Of a DNA stretch of 29,744 nucleotides, positions 22,724 through 29,744 are shown piece after piece. Location of the stretch: assembly GCA_016866415.1 (NCBI GenBank), contig VGML01000005.1, positions 1-29,744 on the forward strand. Reading direction: 5' to 3'. The DNA is from Bacteroidota bacterium. Its GTDB lineage: Bacteria; Bacteroidota; Bacteroidia; Flavobacteriales_D; Crocinitomicaceae. Position numbers and translations under genes: made by a program. Position 1 is the first letter of the stretch, and each line of letters begins with the position of its first letter. The notes beneath the pieces are model-generated. The model did not search any database. It saw nothing but the letters and a program-made list of their open reading frames with translations, and had not been told where the DNA came from.

Positions 22724-23536
22724 TCATTTCAATTTTTTAGAGTTATTACCTGAAACTATTTTCTTACCTATTTTTTCTTCTATTTCTTTTCTTGCATTTC
22801 CAGCAATTGTGCCACCTTGATTTGCAATAATTTTATTTTCATTTAGCGATTTAGGCTTTTTTTCCTTTGAAATTTCTGTTGTTGTTGCTTCCGATAGCAT
22901 GGTCAAAACGAGCTCAAGGTTAGACATGTGGTCGCGAAGATTCTCTTTTTTAAGTTCCTTTAATTTCTTATATTCTTTGGTCGTCAACCCACTCCAAGCT
23001 TTTGTTATTTCATCCGTTAATATTGCAAATTCCAAACCTTTTTTGACCCCACGTTTTTCCCATTCATCTGTTAATTCTTTTCTAACTTCAATGGTTTTGA
23101 GACGTTGATTAATCCATTCCTTCGAATAACCTTTTTTCAAATAGGTTTCCATCAATCGATCAAAGCCAATTTCTGGATCTTCAATTTCATCGATTCGTTC
23201 ACGGCCAACTTTAGCAAGCCACAATTTAAACGGTTCCGCTTTTGGTGAAGGAATGCTTTGAATTAAGCGAAATAATTGTTCCGTGTCTGCCACATCTGTT
23301 TTGTAAAATTTTCCATCTGAGGCAATTAATTTCAGTTGTCCGATTTTTTCGGACAACTCACTCCCTTCCTTTTTCAGTTTGGTTTTAATATCACTCCAAT
23401 ATTTTCTTGGACGATCAGATCCTGTTAATGCTTGTATCACATCCACCACAGAAAAATACCAACAATTATTTTCATCATCCCAATGCGATCGAATTTCATT
23501 TTGATTGAAAAGTTTAATTGATGTGTTTTTATCCAT
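22724..23536 (-). CDS. Bro-N domain protein, phage antirepressor type
   Basis: A 270-residue DNA-binding protein. The N-terminal Bro-N domain (about 6-110) has the family landmarks WYFSVVDVIQALTGSDRPRKYW and, later, LFRLIQSIPSPKAEPFKLWLA. A middle helical part carries ERIDEIEDPEIGFDRLMETYLKKGYSKEW. The C-terminal part (about 165-265) is strongly patterned: ITKAWSGLTTKEYKKLK, DHMSNLELVLTMLSEATTTEI, then NQGGTIAGNARKEIEEKIGKK. I have seen this C-terminal block in many chromosomal antirepressor-like proteins. Bro-N proteins from phages and viruses bind DNA and antagonise repressors, but the function of these chromosomal ones is unknown. No other phage gene is nearby, so it is an orphan. Confidence 0.9.
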   Translation of the reverse strand: MDKNTSIKLFNQNEIRSHWDDENNCWYFSVVDVIQALTGSDRPRKYWSDIKTKLKKEGSELSEKIGQLKLIASDGKFYKTDVADTEQLFRLIQSIPSPKAEPFKLWLAKVGRERIDEIEDPEIGFDRLMETYLKKGYSKEWINQRLKTIEVRKELTDEWEKRGVKKGLEFAILTDEITKAWSGLTTKEYKKLKELKKENLRDHMSNLELVLTMLSEATTTEISKEKKPKSLNENKIIANQGGTIAGNARKEIEEKIGKKIVSGNNSKKLK

Positions 23537-23540
23537 AATC

Positions 23541-23568
23541 TAAATATACGAAAAATAATCGGAACCAA
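23541..23568 (-). promoter_or_regulatory. Promoter of the Bro-N gene
   Basis: On the minus strand, TTG (23566-23568) and TATATTTA (23541-23548) are 17 bases apart. The second box has one mismatch to TAnnTTTG. The ATG follows 4 bases after the -7 box. Confidence 0.55.
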
Positions 23569-23574
23569 AAACCC

Positions 23575-23590
23575 TTTCACTTCCGTGAAA
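23575..23590. promoter_or_regulatory. Palindrome just upstream of the Bro-N promoter
   Basis: TTTCAC (23575-23580) and GTGAAA (23585-23590) form a perfect dyad with a 4-base spacer, 6 bases beyond the -33 element. A site of this size and position could be an operator, perhaps for autoregulation (inference). Confidence 0.4.
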
Positions 23591-23640
23591 TAATTTTTAC
23601 ATTTGCCTATCCTAACGAGGAAAACTTATTAGAAAAAAAT

Positions 23641-23803
23641 AGCGTTTGCTAAACGACCTGTAGAAGAAAAGTCGAAATTTCAAAACACACAGGGAAGTTA
23701 AAGTAAAACGCTCATGTTACGGCGTGGGCGTTGCTTTGCTTTGTGTGTTAGGGCTTCGACTCCCTCTTCTACGAGCAATTAAGCAACTGTCCCACGCTTT
23801 TTT
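23641..23803 (+). repeat. Long nested hairpin with terminal T-run; possible structured RNA or mobile repeat
   Basis: Matching arms are nested in order: AGCGT (23641-23645) with ACGCT (23794-23798); TTGCT (23646-23650) with AGCAA (23782-23786); GTAGAAGA (23660-23667) with 23765-23772; GTCGAA (23671-23676) with 23755-23760; AACACACA (23684-23691) with 23742-23749; AAAG (23700-23703) with CTTT (23734-23737); CGCTCA (23709-23714) with TGGGCG (23725-23730). The tip loop is 23715-23724. A-rich sequence precedes the element and a T-run closes it, so the symmetry extends to its ends. This could be a structured RNA, a large terminator or a non-autonomous repeat element. Confidence 0.6.
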
Positions 23804-23851
23804 ATTGTATATAATCTCACTGCGGGGCGAGTGAAACTAAAACTTTATAAA

Positions 23852-24904
23852 ATGAAAAAAGTTTTGTTTACAGCCTTTGCAGTTGGGCTTGGTTTGACTG
23901 CAAATTTATGGGCGCAAGTGCCAAGTTATGTTCCAACAAATGGATTAGTTGGCTGGTGGCCGTTCAATGGAAATGCGAATGATGAAAGTGGAAATGGGAA
24001 TAATGGAACGGTGAATGGAGCTACTTTGACAACGGATCGATTTGGCTTGGCATCGAAATGTATGTTTTATGATGGAGTTTCAAATTATATTGATTTACCA
24101 ATTATAAGCACTAGTTCGGACTTTTCTTTTTCCCTATGGTTTAATGCTACTGAAATAAAAGATTGGTTAGTACCTGTAAATAATCATATTCCAGGTATGA
24201 TTATAAGTAAATTTACAAATACTCAATCATTTCCTAATGGGTGGGAGTCTGGAGTTGATCCATTAACAAATCTTTTAGGAGTAGGAAATGGTTCTACTGG
24301 TGTTATTGCCAATAACCAAGTTATTGATACATTATCTTGGTATTCGCTAATTTGTTCCTATACATCAAGTAATAGTACTATGAAAATGTATTTAAATGGG
24401 ACACTTGCCAACTCAAATACTAGTTTTCAAAATGTGAATAATAATGTCATTGTTAGATTAGGCGCACGCTCCAATTCAACTGCGGGTTATTTTTTTCATG
24501 GTAAAATAGACGACATCGGAATTTGGAATCGTGCCTTAATGGATCAAGAAATCTCAGATTTATATAATGCAAACATTTGTTATGAGTATGTTACGGTAAC
24601 AGATACTTTGGTAATCAACACAGGAATTACGGGTTACAACCCAATTACGTATTTGAACACTTTGAAAATTTGGCCTAACCCAAGCAATGACCACATCACC
24701 ATTGATGCAGGAAATTTAGCAACAATGAACGGGTACAGTATTAAAATTGAAGATGCACAAGGGCAGCAAGTGTTTCAAAATGCAGTAAACCAACAGCAGT
24801 TTTATGTGGACATCACCACGTGGGGTGGTAATGGTTTGTATTTCGTGAGAATCATTGACCCACAAGGCAATACGGTGGATATAAAGAAGATTGTGTTGCA
24901 ATGA
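23852..24904 (+). CDS. Secreted LamG-domain protein with type IX sorting domain
   Basis: A surface or secreted protein of 350 residues. Signal peptide about 1-21 (ending LWAQ); a LamG/concanavalin-like lectin domain about 28-238, beginning GLVGWWPFNGNANDESGNGNNG and including FSFSLWF and the end motif GKIDDIGIWNRAL; a short linker (VTVTDTLVINTGI); and a C-terminal T9SS type A sorting domain from about residue 271 (LKIWPNPSND) to KKIVLQ. The sorting domain directs export through the type IX system and is normally cleaved. The LamG part may bind glycans; its ligand is unknown. The ATG at 23852 is chosen over a GTG at 23831. Such proteins often occur in several copies per genome. Confidence 0.9.
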   Translation: MKKVLFTAFAVGLGLTANLWAQVPSYVPTNGLVGWWPFNGNANDESGNGNNGTVNGATLTTDRFGLASKCMFYDGVSNYIDLPIISTSSDFSFSLWFNATEIKDWLVPVNNHIPGMIISKFTNTQSFPNGWESGVDPLTNLLGVGNGSTGVIANNQVIDTLSWYSLICSYTSSNSTMKMYLNGTLANSNTSFQNVNNNVIVRLGARSNSTAGYFFHGKIDDIGIWNRALMDQEISDLYNANICYEYVTVTDTLVINTGITGYNPITYLNTLKIWPNPSNDHITIDAGNLATMNGYSIKIEDAQGQQVFQNAVNQQQFYVDITTWGGNGLYFVRIIDPQGNTVDIKKIVLQ

Positions 24905-24905
24905 T

Positions 24906-24927
24906 AAATGGTTGAAACCATTTTATT
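24906..24927 (+). terminator. Short hairpin with T-run after the LamG gene
   Basis: AAATGGT (24906-24912) and ACCATTT (24917-24923) form a perfect 7-bp stem with a TGAA loop, followed by T-rich sequence, one base after the stop codon. Confidence 0.6.
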
Positions 24928-24940
24928 TCGTGGGAATTTC

Positions 24941-24979
24941 ACACATAGGCTCGGGTTTAAACCAAAGCCTATGTGTTTT
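24941..24979 (+). terminator. Main terminator after the LamG gene
   Basis: ACACATAGGCT (24941-24951) and AGCCTATGTGT (24966-24976) form a perfect 11-bp stem with a 14-base loop, then four T. It could also serve the convergent lpd gene, which ends at 24995. Confidence 0.82.
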
Positions 24980-24994
24980 AAACAAAATTATTTT

Positions 24995-26398
24995 TTACAC
25001 ATGCAACGCTCGATTCTCAGTCGCAGCCAACGCAGCCTCTTTGACACCTTCGGAATACGTTGGGTGTGGGTGGCAAATGCGAGCCATATCCTCTGCTGAT
25101 GCACGATACTCCATTGCGGTGACAGCTTCCATAATCAAATCTGCAACGCGTGGTCCGATCATGTGAACACCCAAAACTTCATCGGTTGTTTTGTCAGCCA
25201 AGATTTTGATGAAACCAGCTGTATCCATGCTAGCTCGAGCGCGACCCAAGGCTTTAATTGGGAAATTTCCAACTTTGTATTCGATTCCTGCGGCTTTTAG
25301 TTCTTCCTCCGTTTTACCAACAGCTGCAACTTCAGGCCATGTGTAGACAACACCTGGAATCAAATTGTAATTTAAATGCGGTTTCTGTCCTGCGATAAAT
25401 TCAGCGACATATACTCCTTCTTCTTCTGCCTTGTGTGCCAACATCGCTCCTCGAACGACATCACCAATAGCGTAAATGTTAGGGACAGCCGTTTGCAAAT
25501 GATCGTTTACTTCAACTTGTCCACGCTGATTGGCAGTTAAACCAGCATTTTCAAGTGCAAGTCCATCCGTAAATGCCTTTCGTCCAACTGCAACCAAGCA
25601 ATAATCTGCTTCGAAAGTTACTTCTTCATTTTTCTTATTGAACGCCGTCAGAACAACTGATTTTCCTTTGTTTTCAACTTTTTGAACGCGGTGTTCCATT
25701 TGGAATTTGAAACCTTCTTTTTTCAAGATTTTCATCATTTCTTTTCCAATTGAACCATCCATTGTTGGAAGTAAAGTTGGAGCAAATTCAATCACTTCGA
25801 TTTCAGTTCCAAGTCGTCCATAAACAGAGCCTAATTCCAAACCAATAACTCCTGCGCCGATAACAATCATTTTCTTCGGGATTTCCTGCAAGTTCAGAGC
25901 TTCGGTCGAAGTTATGATTCGCTTTTTATCAGGCTCCATTCCCGGAAAATAGTTTGGCTTTGAACCAGTCGCGATAATGATATTTTTACCCGTAATTTGA
26001 GATTCTTTACCATCGTACGAAGTGATTTTAACTGTGTTTTTATCTACAAAAGAACCTACGCCCGTGTGAACATCAATTTTATTTTTATCCATTAAAAACT
26101 TGACACCAGCACACGTTTGAGATACAACATCATTCTTACGCTGAATCATTTGTTTGATATTGGCTTTCAAACCTTTAACTTCAATACCATGCTCAGAAAA
26201 ATTATGAGTTGCGTTGTGAAAATGTTCTGATGAATCCAACAAAGCCTTTGAAGGAATACAACCTACATTCAAGCATGTTCCTCCTAAAGTATTATATTTT
26301 TCAATAATCGCGGTTTTCAATCCCAACTGGGAGCAACGAATGGCCGAAACATATCCTCCCGGGCCTGAACCAATAATGACAACGTCGTATGAACTCAT
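24995..26398 (-). CDS. lpdA: Dihydrolipoyl dehydrogenase (E3)
   Basis: A flavoprotein of 467 residues that reoxidises dihydrolipoamide in the 2-oxoacid dehydrogenase and glycine cleavage complexes. The FAD-binding GSGPGG is at 10-15. The redox disulfide is Cys42-Cys47 in GGTCLNVGC. A second nucleotide fold (VIGAGVIGLELG) binds NAD. The C-terminal catalytic pair is His445 in HPHPT and Glu450 in YSEG. Length is normal. The gene stands alone, not beside E1 or E2 genes, so it probably serves several complexes. A clear -7 box lies 15 bases upstream of the ATG. Confidence 0.96.
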   Translation of the reverse strand: MSSYDVVIIGSGPGGYVSAIRCSQLGLKTAIIEKYNTLGGTCLNVGCIPSKALLDSSEHFHNATHNFSEHGIEVKGLKANIKQMIQRKNDVVSQTCAGVKFLMDKNKIDVHTGVGSFVDKNTVKITSYDGKESQITGKNIIIATGSKPNYFPGMEPDKKRIITSTEALNLQEIPKKMIVIGAGVIGLELGSVYGRLGTEIEVIEFAPTLLPTMDGSIGKEMMKILKKEGFKFQMEHRVQKVENKGKSVVLTAFNKKNEEVTFEADYCLVAVGRKAFTDGLALENAGLTANQRGQVEVNDHLQTAVPNIYAIGDVVRGAMLAHKAEEEGVYVAEFIAGQKPHLNYNLIPGVVYTWPEVAAVGKTEEELKAAGIEYKVGNFPIKALGRARASMDTAGFIKILADKTTDEVLGVHMIGPRVADLIMEAVTAMEYRASAEDMARICHPHPTYSEGVKEAALAATENRALHV

Positions 26399-26413
26399 TT
26401 TAGTTTTTTTTCA

Positions 26414-26421
26414 CAAAGTTA
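26414..26421 (-). promoter_or_regulatory. -7 box of lpdA
   Basis: On the minus strand this reads TAACTTTG, matching TAnnTTTG. It ends 15 bases before the lpdA ATG, giving a leader of about 10 bases. No clear -33 TTG. Confidence 0.5.
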
Positions 26422-26505
26422 AAACATCTAATCAGACTTTTTTCTCGTCTAAACAGAAATATTCAAATTCAAACACTTTTTAGAAAATTCCGTTTAATAA
26501 TTCAG

Positions 26506-27318
26506 ATGAACAATGGAAATGTGGCAATATTTGGAATGGGTTGGTTGGGAAAACCACTTGCTTTGTCATTGAAGAAAAATGGAAACAAGGTATTTGCAGC
26601 AACAAGAAATATCGACAAAGTAAAGGAATTTAACAAATTAGGGTTAGTTGGTTTTCAGGTTTCATTTGAAACAGATTCTGTTAAAATTTATTTGTCCAAG
26701 GAAGAACTTGATCAAATGGACTATTTAATTATTTGCATTCCCCCTTCTGGATTTTCAAATTACGCAGAATCATTGGGATCGATCGTATCTTATTTTAATT
26801 CCGAAACGAAAATCATTTTTACAAGTTCTACAGGTGTTTATGAGGAAGTATTTGGGGCTGTAACTGAAGCCTCCTATAAAATTCATGACCATCCGGTGCA
26901 TCTAGCAGAGCGAAAACTTGAGGAAATCGCCTCAAATAGACTGACTATTCTTCGTTTGGCGGGACTAATTGGCGAAAATCGACATCCGGTAAAGTATTTC
27001 ATTCAAAAGAATCTTATTCCGAATTCCAGTGCTCCTGTTAATTTGGTTTGTCTGAAAGATGTGATTCGCTCCATTGAACTGATTCTCGAAAAACAGTTAT
27101 TTCGCAAAACCTATAACATTGTCAATCCAAGTCATCCCTCCAAAGAAGAATATTATTTGAGTGCGGCAAAAGAACTCTATAATTCAAAACCAAATACTGA
27201 ATCAGGAAGTGGTGGCAAATTGGTTCTTGGAACAAAGTTTGAGGAGGAAATCAGTTTCGCATACAATTTTCCAATCGACGATTGGGATGAATTTCGAAAT
27301 ACGAAAGAATACAGCTAA
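26506..27318 (+). CDS. YeeZ-like NAD(P)-binding protein, SDR superfamily
   Basis: A 270-residue extended-SDR-like protein. The nucleotide-binding GMGWLG is at residues 10-15, preceded by a beta strand (VAIFG) and followed by KPLALSLKKNG. The central strand reads LIICIPPSG, then TKIIFTSSTGVYEE, then RLTILRLAGLIGENRHP and, near the end, YNIVNPSHPSKEEYY. The overall plan matches YeeZ and related proteins annotated as NAD-dependent epimerases. The active-site YxxxK of classical epimerases is not clear, so catalysis is unproven. The start is divergent from lpdA with 107 bases between. The stop codon overlaps the -7 box of the next gene. Confidence 0.82.
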   Translation: MNNGNVAIFGMGWLGKPLALSLKKNGNKVFAATRNIDKVKEFNKLGLVGFQVSFETDSVKIYLSKEELDQMDYLIICIPPSGFSNYAESLGSIVSYFNSETKIIFTSSTGVYEEVFGAVTEASYKIHDHPVHLAERKLEEIASNRLTILRLAGLIGENRHPVKYFIQKNLIPNSSAPVNLVCLKDVIRSIELILEKQLFRKTYNIVNPSHPSKEEYYLSAAKELYNSKPNTESGSGGKLVLGTKFEEEISFAYNFPIDDWDEFRNTKEYS

Positions 27319-27323
27319 ATTTG
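27316..27323 (+). promoter_or_regulatory. -7 box of the PKD surface protein gene
   Basis: TAAATTTG matches TAnnTTTG, overlaps the stop of the upstream SDR gene, and lies 10 bases before the ATG at 27334. The PKD gene may thus have its own start besides readthrough. Confidence 0.5.
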
Positions 27324-27333
27324 TAATCAATAG

Positions 27334-29744
27334 ATGAAAAAAATATTAATTCTAATCGTGCTAATTTGTTCATTTAAAGTGAGCGCATCGCATATCATTG
27401 GAGGTGATATTTATTACGATTATCTTGGAAACAATCAATACAAGTTTTACATCACTTTATACAGAGATTGCAATTCTACGGGGGCTGAATTTGACAATCC
27501 GATGAAATTGACTATTTACAAAGCGGATGGAAGTATGTTTTTAAATTTGGATGTACCCTTCCCCGGAAGTGAATTCGTCCCCATTCCATTTGATAATCCT
27601 TGCGCTACGCCACCAAACAACCTTTGTGTTGAAAAAGCTGTTTACACAATCGTTGTTAATTTACCCCCTATTCCAGGAGGTTATGACGTTTCCTACCAAC
27701 GTTGTTGTCGAGGCCCGAATATCACCAATTTGATAGCTCCTGATGATACGGGATTAACGCTTACAACTCATGTACCAGGTTCTGAAACAGGATTTACAAA
27801 CAACAGCAGTCCAAGATTTACGTATTACCCACCCATGTTGCTTTGCGCAAATGAACAAAAAATAATTAATCATTCTGCTACAGATCCAGACGGAGATCAA
27901 TTGGTTTATTCATTAGTTACTCCTTTTTCAGGAGCAAATTCGGCAAACCCAATGCCTTCTCAAGCTCCTGCACCGCCCTATTTTCCCGTTCAGTGGGCAG
28001 GCGGATTCGGAGCAACTAACCCGCTTGGTCCTGGTTCAGGAATTACGATAAATTCCACAACTGGAATCATAACTGTGAACCCAAGTATGATTGGTCTTTT
28101 TGTAGTTGGTGTCTGTGTTCAAGAACATAGAAATGGAGTTTTAGTAGGTCAAACCGTTCGTGATTTTCTTTTTCGGGTGTTCAACTGCAATATCACTCTT
28201 CAAGCAATTTTACCTCTACAAGAAGATTTATCTTCATTTGTTTCATACTGTCAAGGTTTAACTGTTCAATTTGAAAATAATTCATATGGTGGCTCAAACT
28301 ATGCATGGGATTTCGGAGTGTCTGGTACAAATAATGATTTAAGTTCAAGTTTTGCTCCTACTTTTACCTACCCTACTCCAGGGACTTACACAGCAAGATT
28401 AATCGTGAATCCAGGTCAACCATGCACGGATACGGCTTACATCGAATTGATTGTAAATAATCCCTTTTCTTTATCGTGGACCAGTCAAGACTCCCTTTGC
28501 ATAACTGGGAATTCATTTGATTTCATGGGTCAAACAAGTAATTCCAATGCTAACTTCTCTTGGGATTTTGACCCTGATGCGTCGGTTCAAACTTCAACGA
28601 ATCTCATTGTCAATAATGTAAGTTTCTCAACACCTGGATTTCAAACAATAACAATTAATGGGGACGATGGGGATTGTATCACAAGCTACACCGATTCGAT
28701 TTACATTTTTGAAATGCCTATTAGTAGTTTCAACGTTCCCCCACTCGTTCAATGTATTGGTTTGACCATTCCTTTTGAAAACAATTCGACAAATGCGTTC
28801 AATTATTCTTGGGATTTTGGTATTCAGGGTACGAATGCGGATCAAAGTAATCAAATCGAACCAACTTATTCATTTCAAAATCCTGGGACATATACGATTC
28901 AATTAATTGCGAGCTCAAATGGAACTTGTGTTGACACCTCGGAAGTTACAATTACTGTGAACGAACCACTAATTATGTCATTTACACATACAGATTCACT
29001 TTGTATCACCGATGGTTTATATAATTTTGACGCTACTGTTTCAGGTCCTACAAACACTACATACAATTGGAACTTCAGCACACAAGGAATGCCAAGTCAA
29101 TCTACAAACATAGATGTCCAAGATGTCGGATTTCTGAATCCAGGAAATCATATTGTTTATTTGACTGGTTCGTATGACGGTTGCTCAGATACTGTTTTTT
29201 CATCTGTTTTCGTCTACGCAGAACCAACAATTAATTTTTTATATGCCAATACACTTCAATGTGCTCCTTCAACGGCTAATTTTATAAATTTAAGTACATC
29301 CGACACACCCCCCACCTACACCTGGAATTTTGGCGATGGTGGAACTTCAAATTTTTCAAGTCCAATTCACGTTTATAATGATGTTGGAAGCTACAGCGTT
29401 GGTTTAACCATGATTACAACCAGTGGTTGCATCGATACGCTTTACATGCTTCAACAAGATTTAGTTCAAGTTTATCCTTCTCCAAAGGCAGGATTTTCAG
29501 TGAATCCAAATCGAGTAGATATTTGTAATTCAAAAGTTGAATTCATTGATGAATCTATAGATGCAACATCTTATTTTTATTTTTTCGATAATCGCCAATT
29601 TACTTCAACTCAGGCTAATTTCTTTCATAACTACATGCAATCTGGAGGAGATTATCCGATGCAAGTTGTAACGAATCAATATGGCTGCAAAGATACAGCT
29701 ATGCAAACCGTTTTTGTTGAACCTTTTGCAGTTTACGTTCCAAA
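27334..29744 (+). CDS. Large PKD-repeat surface protein (3'-truncated by window)
   Basis: Open from the ATG at 27334 to the window end: 803 codons with no stop. A signal peptide (about 1-19, ending KVSA) is followed by an N-terminal head of about 290 residues starting SHIIGGDIYYDYLGNNQYKF and containing LYRDCNSTGAEFDNP, two further cysteine clusters (NPCATPPNNLCVEKA, YQRCCRGPNI) and an ATDPDGDQLVYSL cadherin-like strand. After this come PKD or PKD-like domains about every 82-86 residues, marked by YAWDFG (about 324), FSWDFD (409), YSWDFG (491), YNWNFS (576) and YTWNFGDGG (662), with another starting near 745. Such proteins are exported adhesins, often with a type IX sorting domain at the C-terminus, which would lie outside the window. 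Ligand unknown. Confidence 0.9.
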   Translation, partial: MKKILILIVLICSFKVSASHIIGGDIYYDYLGNNQYKFYITLYRDCNSTGAEFDNPMKLTIYKADGSMFLNLDVPFPGSEFVPIPFDNPCATPPNNLCVEKAVYTIVVNLPPIPGGYDVSYQRCCRGPNITNLIAPDDTGLTLTTHVPGSETGFTNNSSPRFTYYPPMLLCANEQKIINHSATDPDGDQLVYSLVTPFSGANSANPMPSQAPAPPYFPVQWAGGFGATNPLGPGSGITINSTTGIITVNPSMIGLFVVGVCVQEHRNGVLVGQTVRDFLFRVFNCNITLQAILPLQEDLSSFVSYCQGLTVQFENNSYGGSNYAWDFGVSGTNNDLSSSFAPTFTYPTPGTYTARLIVNPGQPCTDTAYIELIVNNPFSLSWTSQDSLCITGNSFDFMGQTSNSNANFSWDFDPDASVQTSTNLIVNNVSFSTPGFQTITINGDDGDCITSYTDSIYIFEMPISSFNVPPLVQCIGLTIPFENNSTNAFNYSWDFGIQGTNADQSNQIEPTYSFQNPGTYTIQLIASSNGTCVDTSEVTITVNEPLIMSFTHTDSLCITDGLYNFDATVSGPTNTTYNWNFSTQGMPSQSTNIDVQDVGFLNPGNHIVYLTGSYDGCSDTVFSSVFVYAEPTINFLYANTLQCAPSTANFINLSTSDTPPTYTWNFGDGGTSNFSSPIHVYNDVGSYSVGLTMITTSGCIDTLYMLQQDLVQVYPSPKAGFSVNPNRVDICNSKVEFIDESIDATSYFYFFDNRQFTSTQANFFHNYMQSGGDYPMQVVTNQYGCKDTAMQTVFVEPFAVYVP

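Larger units (their letters stand above)
23537..23851. other. Gene-free 315-base stretch upstream of the LamG gene
   Basis: No coding frame is supported here. From left to right it holds the Bro-N promoter and its palindrome (23541-23590), an AT-rich spacer, the nested hairpin element (23641-23803), an AT-rich TATATAAT sequence (23808-23815) and a small dyad TCACT/AGTGA (23817-23821 with 23830-23834) around a GC-rich core. No TAnnTTTG box precedes the LamG ATG. Confidence 0.6.

Noticed and set aside
23611..23798. Possible integron attC site in the nested hairpin (GTTAGGG at 23747-23753 and CTAACG at 23612-23617)
   Set aside because: The core-site bases do not fit the R''/R' consensus at matching ends of the palindrome, arms are longer than in typical attC sites, and no integrase or cassette series is present.
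23808..23815. TATATAAT as a -10 promoter for the LamG gene
   Set aside because: It fits an E. coli-like -10 rather than the TAnnTTTG box used elsewhere here, and AT-rich sequence makes chance matches likely.
28627..29081. Antisense frames inside the PKD protein gene
   Set aside because: They oppose a continuous 803-codon reading frame with clear PKD repeats.

Overview
The window is an AT-rich chromosomal segment from a member of the Bacteroidota, most likely order Flavobacteriales. Crocinitomicaceae/Fluviicola-like is my best guess, from gene content and style only. The evidence is: TAnnTTTG-type -7 promoter boxes before many genes; a C-terminal type IX secretion (T9SS) sorting domain on a LamG protein; a long PKD-repeat surface protein; almost no Shine-Dalgarno sequences; and the gene order miaB - sigma54 activator - lptE - TPR protein - secG - groES - groEL, which I remember from other Bacteroidota.

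Layout. 1-5803: a tight, partly overlapping run with the end of miaB, a sensorless sigma54 activator, LptE, a TPR protein and SecG, then a terminator, then groES-groEL followed by two hairpin terminators. 5942-10590: a stand-alone SRAP (YedK/HMCES-like) protein, a lipoprotein and two exported proteins that look like distant tandem paralogs. 10592-13297 (minus strand): an overlapping operon SprT-like protease - mannose-1-phosphate guanylyltransferase - DusB. 13370-14877: MlaE/MlaF-type lipid transporter. 14990-15071: tRNA-Leu(UAG) with a structured leader and a strong terminator. 15133-16491: trigger factor. 16532-18677: an oxidative-stress module with OxyR (both redox cysteines kept) divergent from a Dps-like ferritin and a 2-Cys peroxiredoxin. 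18757-20648: prfA-pyrF, overlapping by 4 bases. 20656-20796: a 46-residue lipoprotein. 20904-22607: a BamA/TamA-like outer-membrane protein.

The stretch 22608-24994 looks accessory. It holds an orphan Bro-N (phage antirepressor-type) gene with a well-formed promoter and an upstream palindrome, a 17-bp perfect inverted repeat, a roughly 160-base nested hairpin ending in a T-run, and a LamG/T9SS surface protein. It sits between the BamA-like gene and lpd. 26506-29744 holds an SDR/YeeZ-like protein and the first 803 codons of a PKD-repeat surface protein that runs off the window.

By theme, much of the window serves envelope and export (LptE, SecG, MlaEF, the BamA-like protein, lipoproteins, T9SS cargo). 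The rest is protein folding (GroESL, trigger factor), translation (MiaB, DusB, RF1, tRNA-Leu), oxidative stress and DNA-damage handling. I see no CRISPR array, complete prophage or transposase. The least explained items are the nested hairpin at 23641-23803, the orphan Bro-N gene beside it, and the structured tRNA leader.
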